Assembly (NCBI GenBank): GCA_018333865.1 | Contig: JAGXSE010000001.1 | Location: forward strand, 155,126 to 219,125 | Origin: Syntrophomonadaceae bacterium | Lineage (GTDB): Bacteria; Bacillota; PH28-bin88 | Direction: 5' to 3' | Length of the DNA: 64,000 bases | Part shown: in pieces, positions 58,899 to 64,000 of the stretch | Numbering within the stretch: the first letter of the stretch is position 1 | How the letters are laid out: every line of letters starts with the position of its first letter | Made by a program: the position numbers and the translations under genes | Notes under the pieces: generated by a model | Told to the model about the DNA's origin: nothing | Database searches by the model: none | The model's input: the letters and a program-made list of their open reading frames with translations, nothing else

Positions 58899-61472
58899 CT
58901 ATGGAACAGTTCTAATTATTACTTCATTTGAAGGTGTGCTTAAGTTTACCTTGGGATTAACGGAAAAGACCCTGTAGAAATAGGTTTTATTAGGTTCTAC
59001 CCGGTCAATATAGCTTTTTGCATTGGTTAAAATAAGATTATAACGGGTATTGTTGCCTTCCTCCCATCTCTCTACCGAGTAAGATAATTCCTCTGTAGTT
59101 GATACTTGCCATGATAGGTTCACTGTCCAGCCGGCATCTGCTGTAAATCTGGCAGTAGCTTGAAGCTTTGGAGCAGGAGGCGGATACAACGTCATGTTGC
59201 TACCTGCCGGTTTGTCAACAGGCGAGTAGACCGGCGGGTTCCAGGGTCGATGTACTGTGCAAATTTCTGTTGGCGCAGTAAGAGCTTGATCCTCTGGCGC
59301 AGCCTCACCTTCCCATGGGGGTCGCTGCAAAAAGACCTTCATTATTAGATTAGGGCAATAAGGAGATGGAAGCAAACCTGTTTCGGCACAGATTTGTTTC
59401 TCATGCCACACAGCTGAAAATTCTGTGGGAACTGTATCTTTTGCAAACAACTCTTGTATAATAAATCTTGATGGTGTAAGTTCGCTGGGTAGAAGACCAG
59501 ATTTAGTGTCAACCGAACTGTATAACAAACCTTTTGGCCGGATAAAAGGAGTTACCGGCACACCTTTCAGAGCCTCAGCCATTACCGCTCTCCAAATCCG
59601 TGCAGGATGGCCGCCACCTGCGACATTGGGTGGGAGGTAATGGGTCGCATCAGTCCTATCATATCCAACGTAGACGGCGCCAACCAGCTCTGGTGTATAT
59701 GCTACAAACCATGCATTGCTTGTTCCTCTAAGCCCTTGTGCGGCAAGTTGATCTGACAACTGAGTAGTGCCGGTTTTGCCCGCTACCGGCCGGTCCAGTT
59801 TAGCCTGCCGTCCTGTGCCTGCATCTACAACGGTTTGTAAAACGTCAGTCATTAAATAGGCTGTCTGTTCACTCATAACTAATTCTCGTTGCGGTTTAAC
59901 ACTAACAAGAATGTTATCATGCCTATCAGTTATTTTTGTGATCGCATGGGGTGTAATAAGGACCCCCTGGTTTGCAAAAGCGCCATAGGCTGAGGCCATA
60001 CTTAAAGGAGAGACCCCTCTTGTAAGTCCTCCAAGAGCTATGCTGGAGAGGTTCCTGTCCCGTTGAGGATCTAGAGGGAGACCAAGTTTCCGCCCAAACT
60101 GAAGCCCTTCGTTTACTCCAATCATCTCTAACAACCGGACTGCCGGTATGTTAACAGAATCTTTTACCGCTTCTCTGACAGTTATTAAGCCTCTCCAACG
60201 CTCGTCATAGTTTCTGGGCGACCAAGGCGGGCTGCCTGGTGTTTCATAGGTTACCGGGGAATCGTCTATGACTGTTGCTGGTGTATAACCTTTTTCAAAA
60301 GCTGGGGCGTAAACAGTTAATGGCTTTATTGCAGAACCAGGCTGACGGTCAGCTTGGGTTGCCCGGTTAAAACCTTTTTGCACGTTATATTCCCTGCCGC
60401 CAATCATTCCCTTTATTCCACCCGTTCGGTGATCAATTACAACCATTGCGCTTTCCAGGGTTCTTTTGCTACCCCTTGGTCCCTGGGGGAAGAAGGAAGG
60501 ATTGTTATAAATTTCTTGCATTTTGGCCTGAATTCTGGCATCCATAGTTGTATAGACTTTAAGGCCGGAAGAAAATAACTCTTGCGGGTTAAAACCATTT
60601 TCTTCCAATAATCTTGCTGCTTCAATGGAAACATAATCAGTGAAATAAGGATAGTTGTGGTTTAACCGATCCTGATTTCTGTCTGCCAGCTCAAAAGGCT
60701 CAGCCTGGGCTTTTTTTGCTTCTTCCTGGTTGATATACCCAGCCTCAACCATTAAAGATAAAACGAGATTGCGTCGGGCAGTTGCGTTTTCTAGGTTCCT
60801 AAAAGGGGAATACCTGCCGCCTGGAGCTCTCACCATACCAGCCAGGGAGGCTGATTCAGATAAAGTAAGGTCTTGCACATCTTTTCCATAAAATACTCTA
60901 GCTGCGGCTTGTACACCATATGCACCTTCGCCAAAGTAAACCCAATTCAGGTACTGTTCAAAAATCTCATCTTTTGTAAAGAGCCGTTCTAATTGGATAG
61001 CAACTACCAGTTCTTGCAGCTTGCGTTCTATTCTTCTCTCATCGCGCTTTAAAATTGCAGTTCTTGCCAACTGCTGAGTGATGGTGCTGGCACCTTGTCT
61101 TACTTCACCGGCAGAGATATTAACAACGACTGCACGGGCTATTCCTCTAATATCAAAGCCAAAGTGATTGTAAAAATCCCTGTCTTCGGTAGCCAAAAAA
61201 GCCTCCTTTAAATGATCAGGAATGACATCGAAGCTGACTGGGATCCGGTTTTCCTTTCCATGAAGTTCATCGATGACATTGCCATCCTGGTCGTAGATAA
61301 AAGTTGTCATTAGTGGAACAACATTTTCAAAATCGAAGGAGGGTAAATTGCGAAGTACACCGGCCATCACCCCGGCTCCTGCTCCCATTAAGACCAAAGC
61401 CGATATTAATAGCACTAGCAGAATAAAACGCCCTAATCTGAGCTTTCTCTTTTGTTTTTTTTGTAATACCAT
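58899..61472 (-). CDS. Class A penicillin-binding protein (PBP1A type)
   Basis: An 857-residue bifunctional peptidoglycan synthase. A short basic N-terminus and one membrane anchor (residues about 13-38) precede the GT51 glycosyltransferase: FLATEDRDFYNHFGFDIRGIARA with the catalytic glutamate, and QGASTITQQLARTAIL. The transpeptidase has the active serine in QPGSAIKPLTVY, then SVN and GKTGTTQ. The last 90 residues look like a fibronectin type III domain (NLSWQVSTTEELSYSVERWE...). The ATG at 61472 follows TTAGGAGG. Confidence 0.95.
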   Translation of the reverse strand: MVLQKKQKRKLRLGRFILLVLLISALVLMGAGAGVMAGVLRNLPSFDFENVVPLMTTFIYDQDGNVIDELHGKENRIPVSFDVIPDHLKEAFLATEDRDFYNHFGFDIRGIARAVVVNISAGEVRQGASTITQQLARTAILKRDERRIERKLQELVVAIQLERLFTKDEIFEQYLNWVYFGEGAYGVQAAARVFYGKDVQDLTLSESASLAGMVRAPGGRYSPFRNLENATARRNLVLSLMVEAGYINQEEAKKAQAEPFELADRNQDRLNHNYPYFTDYVSIEAARLLEENGFNPQELFSSGLKVYTTMDARIQAKMQEIYNNPSFFPQGPRGSKRTLESAMVVIDHRTGGIKGMIGGREYNVQKGFNRATQADRQPGSAIKPLTVYAPAFEKGYTPATVIDDSPVTYETPGSPPWSPRNYDERWRGLITVREAVKDSVNIPAVRLLEMIGVNEGLQFGRKLGLPLDPQRDRNLSSIALGGLTRGVSPLSMASAYGAFANQGVLITPHAITKITDRHDNILVSVKPQRELVMSEQTAYLMTDVLQTVVDAGTGRQAKLDRPVAGKTGTTQLSDQLAAQGLRGTSNAWFVAYTPELVGAVYVGYDRTDATHYLPPNVAGGGHPARIWRAVMAEALKGVPVTPFIRPKGLLYSSVDTKSGLLPSELTPSRFIIQELFAKDTVPTEFSAVWHEKQICAETGLLPSPYCPNLIMKVFLQRPPWEGEAAPEDQALTAPTEICTVHRPWNPPVYSPVDKPAGSNMTLYPPPAPKLQATARFTADAGWTVNLSWQVSTTEELSYSVERWEEGNNTRYNLILTNAKSYIDRVEPNKTYFYRVFSVNPKVNLSTPSNEVIIRTVP

Positions 61473-61623
61473 TAGAAAAACCTCCTAAGGGTTAATCTAC
61501 TGAAATCTTATCTATTATATCATAAAGACTGTAAAGGAGAAAATGACAAAAAACTTGAAGGCATTTGGCAGAGTATGATAGAATATGGCTGAATTTGATT
61601 TGGTAGCATGGGAGGATCCAATT

Positions 61624-62850
61624 GTGGACAATGATGCACTATTAAGGGAGCAACTGGCGGTAATCACCCGGGGTTGCTTTGAAATTATTCCAGAGGAAGA
61701 TTTAATAAAAAAACTTAAGCACTCAATTCTAAATAAAAAGCCTTTGCATGTCAAATTAGGATTAGATCCGACAGCTCCAGACCTGCACCTAGGCCACACC
61801 GTTGTGCTGCATAAGCTTCGTCAATTTCAAGAATTAGGTCATCATGTTACAATTATTATTGGTGATTTTACTGGACGGATCGGGGACCCTACAGGGAAGT
61901 CAGAAACGAGAAAACAGCTTTCCGAGGAGGAGGTTTTGGCTAATGCCCAGACCTACCGTGAGCAGCTGTTTAAAATTCTGGACATTGATAAAACTGATGT
62001 TGTATTTAACAGTAAATGGTTATCTAATCTGAACTTCCAACAGGTGATAGAACTTGCGGCCAAAACCACTCTTGCCCGGATGTTGGAACGTGATGATTTC
62101 TCCAAAAGATTTAAGGAGAATTTGCCAATTAGCGTGCATGAATTGTTTTATCCACTAATGCAGGGTTATGATTCTGTTGCACTCAAAGCTGACGTCGAGC
62201 TCGGTGGGACAGATCAAAAATTCAATTTGCTGATGGGCAGGACCTTGCAGCGGGAGTTTGGACAAGAACCTCAGGTCGCATTAATGATGCCGATATTGGA
62301 AGGACTTGACGGAGTTCAAAAAATGAGTAAAAGCTTGGGGAATTACATCGGTATTAATGAACCACCAAGGGAGATTTATGGCAAGGCAATGTCAATTTCC
62401 GATGACCTTTTGTTTCGTTACCTTGAGCTGGCAACTGACCTTCCTCTAAATGAAATCCGTTCCCTAAAGACAGGTTATGAAAACGGTAGCTTGCATCCGA
62501 AAGATATTAAAATGCGTCTGGCGAAGAAAATTGTCTCTATGTATCATGGTGTGGAAGCAGCTCAGGAAGCGGAAAATGAATTTATAAATATATTTAAGAA
62601 TAAAGACCTCCCAGATGTAATTCCGGAGTACTCTGCAGGTTATCTGTTAGTCAACGGCCAAATTTGGCTGCCAAAATTGCTATTTGAGGCTGGTTTAGCT
62701 GTTAGCACAAGCGATGCTCGCAGACTCATATTGCAGGGTGCTGTTAAAATTGAAGGGAAGAAAGCCGAAGACCCGGATGCGTATATTGCTCCTATTGACC
62801 GGATGATTATTAAAGTTGGAAAAAGAAAGTTTGTACGTATACTTGTCTAG
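61624..62850 (+). CDS. tyrS: Tyrosyl-tRNA synthetase
   Basis: A 408-residue class I synthetase with the HIGH-type motif ([17 protein letters not shown] near residue 60), [15 protein letters not shown], the KMSKS motif ([15 protein letters not shown] near 235) and a C-terminal S4 RNA-binding domain ([21 protein letters not shown]). Layout is that of the second bacterial TyrRS type (TyrZ-like). A GTG at 61624 after GGGAGGATC is preferred; the frame is open from an ATG at 61585 that has no ribosome binding site. No T-box is seen upstream. Confidence 0.95.
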   Translation: MDNDALLREQLAVITRGCFEIIPEEDLIKKLKHSILNKKPLHVKLGLDPTAPDLHLGHTVVLHKLRQFQELGHHVTIIIGDFTGRIGDPTGKSETRKQLSEEEVLANAQTYREQLFKILDIDKTDVVFNSKWLSNLNFQQVIELAAKTTLARMLERDDFSKRFKENLPISVHELFYPLMQGYDSVALKADVELGGTDQKFNLLMGRTLQREFGQEPQVALMMPILEGLDGVQKMSKSLGNYIGINEPPREIYGKAMSISDDLLFRYLELATDLPLNEIRSLKTGYENGSLHPKDIKMRLAKKIVSMYHGVEAAQEAENEFINIFKNKDLPDVIPEYSAGYLLVNGQIWLPKLLFEAGLAVSTSDARRLILQGAVKIEGKKAEDPDAYIAPIDRMIIKVGKRKFVRILV

Positions 62851-62857
62851 TTTCTAA

Positions 62858-62884
62858 AAAGAGGCGGTACCGCCTCTTTTTTAA
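62858..62884 (+). terminator. Terminator after tyrS
   Basis: AAAGAGGCGG pairs with CCGCCTCTTT around a TA turn, followed by TTT. Confidence 0.88.
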
Positions 62885-62969
62885 TGTAATATATTCAGTG
62901 AGTTAAAATTGAGGTACCTTTTATCTGCACTTCCACATATATTAACTATAGCGGGAGGTGATAGATGAG

Positions 62970-63626
62970 GTGTTTGGGCGAAAGAGAAGAATATTCTGGG
63001 CTTGGCCCATATTATTATTAATGGTATTCCTTCTGTTGATTTTAGTGGGCCTTGATCGTGGTCTAAGAAGCACAATTACTGCTTTTGCTGAAGCTCAAGC
63101 ATATTGGACTGCAACAGAAGCGATTCATGGAGCAGTATTGGAAAAAATTGCGGCGGATGCCAAGTATAGTGACCTGATCAGAATTGATAAAGATAACCAA
63201 GGCAAAGTTACCTTGATGCGGGCCAATTTGCAGCAAGTTAATCGACTGGCCTCAGAAGCTACATTAATTGTACAGGAAACACTTAAGAACTTGCAAAAAC
63301 AAGAGATTCGTTTTCCTATTGCCCAAGTGCTGGGAATCAGACTTATTGCTGCCTATGGGCCTACAATTAGACTTAGGCTGATTCCGGTTGGGACGGTGCA
63401 GGTTAAACCATTAGAGAGCTTTGAAGGGGCGGGTATCAATCAGACAAGGCATCGGATATTTTTAAATGTTGTAAGTAGTGTGAGTGTAATTGTTCCATTT
63501 GTAAAGGCGAATGTAAAGGTGGAAACCAGAGTTCCTATTGCAGACACCATCATAGTCGGTGAAGTACCGCATTTTATGTTAGGAGAATGGTTAGGAAGAA
63601 CTGGTGCCTACCCAAGAACTCACTAG
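62970..63626 (+). CDS. yunB: Sporulation protein YunB
   Basis: A 218-residue protein with an N-terminal membrane anchor (FWAWPILLLMVFLLLILVGL) and an external domain typical of YunB: GLRSTITAFAEAQAYWTATEAIHGAVLEKI, IPVGTVQVKPLESFEGAGINQTRHRIFLNV and VETRVPIADTIIVGEVPHF. YunB is a sigma-E-dependent protein needed for efficient sporulation; its biochemical role is unknown. GTG 62970 is favoured by the GGGAGGTGA spacing, with GTG 62958 as an alternative. Confidence 0.93.
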   Translation: MFGRKRRIFWAWPILLLMVFLLLILVGLDRGLRSTITAFAEAQAYWTATEAIHGAVLEKIAADAKYSDLIRIDKDNQGKVTLMRANLQQVNRLASEATLIVQETLKNLQKQEIRFPIAQVLGIRLIAAYGPTIRLRLIPVGTVQVKPLESFEGAGINQTRHRIFLNVVSSVSVIVPFVKANVKVETRVPIADTIIVGEVPHFMLGEWLGRTGAYPRTH

Positions 63627-63647
63627 ATTCTGCCTTTTTATGCGCTA

Positions 63648-63676
63648 TTGACTAAGATCGAGTACTGTGGTATTAT
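63648..63676 (+). promoter_or_regulatory. Promoter 1 upstream of the rRNA leader
   Basis: TTGACT (63648-63653), a 17-base spacer and TATTAT (63671-63676). Confidence 0.6.
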
Positions 63677-63734
63677 ATTTTTTGCTCCCTATTAAGCAGG
63701 AGGAAGATTGGAAAAAGATTTGAGAAGAAACCAG

Positions 63735-63764
63735 TTGACATACTTGAGGGGAGCATGGTATATT
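63735..63764 (+). promoter_or_regulatory. Promoter 2 upstream of the rRNA leader
   Basis: TTGACA (63735-63740), an 18-base spacer and TATATT (63759-63764). A hairpin CTCGCCAG/CTGGTGAG (63777-63803) follows in the transcript. Confidence 0.7.
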
Positions 63765-63821
63765 ATCGGAGTGTCACTCGCCAGTTATATAGAAGCTGGT
63801 GAGGAGGGAAGAAAAAGGCAG

Positions 63822-63851
63822 TTGACACAAAAGAGGCAGGCGTGGTAGTAT
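63822..63851 (+). promoter_or_regulatory. Promoter 3 upstream of the rRNA leader
   Basis: TTGACA (63822-63827), an 18-base spacer and TAGTAT (63846-63851). Confidence 0.6.
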
Positions 63852-64000
63852 AGGAGACGTCGCCTAAAGAGAGGCTGGCCGGGGCGGATAAGAGCCTGAG
63901 GTCAGGAGACAAGGTAGAAAAAGACAAGGCAGAAAAAGCAGGTCTTTGAAAACTGAACAGTGGTGATAATAAGCACATGCCTGACAGAAGTGCTGATGGT
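63852..64000 (+). other. Probable leader of an rRNA operon (16S beyond the window)
   Basis: No gene is seen here. The stretch contains GTCTTTGAAAACTGAACAGTG (63942-63962), a phrase very often found just before 16S rRNA in Firmicutes, where the leader forms a processing stem. Tandem strong promoters upstream agree. The 16S rRNA itself would begin after the window end. Confidence 0.65.

Noticed and set aside
63707..63850. A TTG-started frame of about 46 codons after GGAGGAAG near the right edge
   Set aside because: It spans two strong promoters and a hairpin of the rRNA leader; the coding look is probably accidental.
1..64000. CRISPR arrays, prophage or intact insertion sequences
   Set aside because: No regularly spaced repeats, transposase or phage structural genes were seen on reading through the window.

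Overview
The window reads as a chromosome segment of an anaerobic, endospore-forming low-to-mid GC Firmicute of the class Clostridia, with a Peptococcaceae/Desulfotomaculum-like flavour. This is an inference from gene content: spore genes (LysM protein, CotF-like coat proteins, YtxC, YunB, YqzL), two T-box leaders, ferredoxin-linked oxidoreductases, an Etf pair with an iron-sulfur EtfA, the conserved block thrS-infC-rpmI-rplT-trmH-pheST-zapA, and strong AGGAGG ribosome binding sites with frequent GTG/TTG starts. No phage, insertion sequence or CRISPR array was seen.

Layout. 1-9.7 kb: mixed housekeeping and spore-related genes (edge-truncated LysM protein, DegV, soluble chemotaxis-type receptor, DUF3243, CorC-type membrane protein, HisJ-type phosphatase, lipoprotein, DUF1657, class III aminotransferase, SRPBCC protein, CotF-like proteins). 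10.3-11.8 kb: glutamine synthetase 1 behind a two-hexaloop ANTAR-type attenuator. 12-16.4 kb: a phospholipase C/diacylglycerol glycosyltransferase pair, a manganese catalase and an MFS exporter. 16.6-27.8 kb: a fermentative or syntrophic acyl-CoA cluster: phosphotransbutyrylase, acylating acetaldehyde dehydrogenase, 4-hydroxy-2-oxovalerate aldolase, IclR regulator, 2-oxoacid:ferredoxin oxidoreductase (IorAB type), 4-hydroxybutyryl-CoA dehydratase/vinylacetyl-CoA isomerase family protein, acyl-CoA dehydrogenase and EtfBA. 28-40.9 kb: a tandem P-loop ATPase, a class V aminotransferase, then a nitrogen island with two ANTAR response regulators, glutamine synthetases 2 and 3, a nucleotidyltransferase, an FMN-binding GltS-like protein and a split glutamate synthase. 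41-63.6 kb: housekeeping genes: lipA, tRNA-Val, ytxC, DUF445, thrS, infC-rpmI-rplT, trmH, yqzL, pheST, zapA, NIF3-like, U32 peptidase, mutS2, PBP1A, tyrS and yunB. The right edge holds tandem promoters and a leader typical of an rRNA operon whose 16S gene lies beyond the window.

How it fits together. The most suggestive part is 16.6-27.8 kb. A five-carbon 2-oxoacid (2-oxopent-4-enoate or 5-hydroxy-2-oxovalerate) could be oxidatively decarboxylated by the IorAB-type enzyme to vinylacetyl-CoA or 4-hydroxybutyryl-CoA. The AbfD-family enzyme, whose four cluster ligands are all present, would give crotonyl-CoA. The acyl-CoA dehydrogenase with EtfBA would reduce it to butyryl-CoA, and Ptb would conserve energy as butyryl-phosphate; MhpE/MhpF would be the alternative exit to pyruvate plus acetyl-CoA. 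The pathway is an inference; the enzyme families are visible.

The second theme is nitrogen control by transcription antitermination. ANTAR regulators bind RNA hairpins with hexaloops carrying A at position 1 and G at position 4. Such hairpins lie upstream of glnA1 (two hairpins plus a terminator), glnA2 (one hairpin overlapping a terminator) and the ANTAR2-glutamate synthase operon (one hairpin overlapping a competing 12-bp stem that lacks a U-tract).
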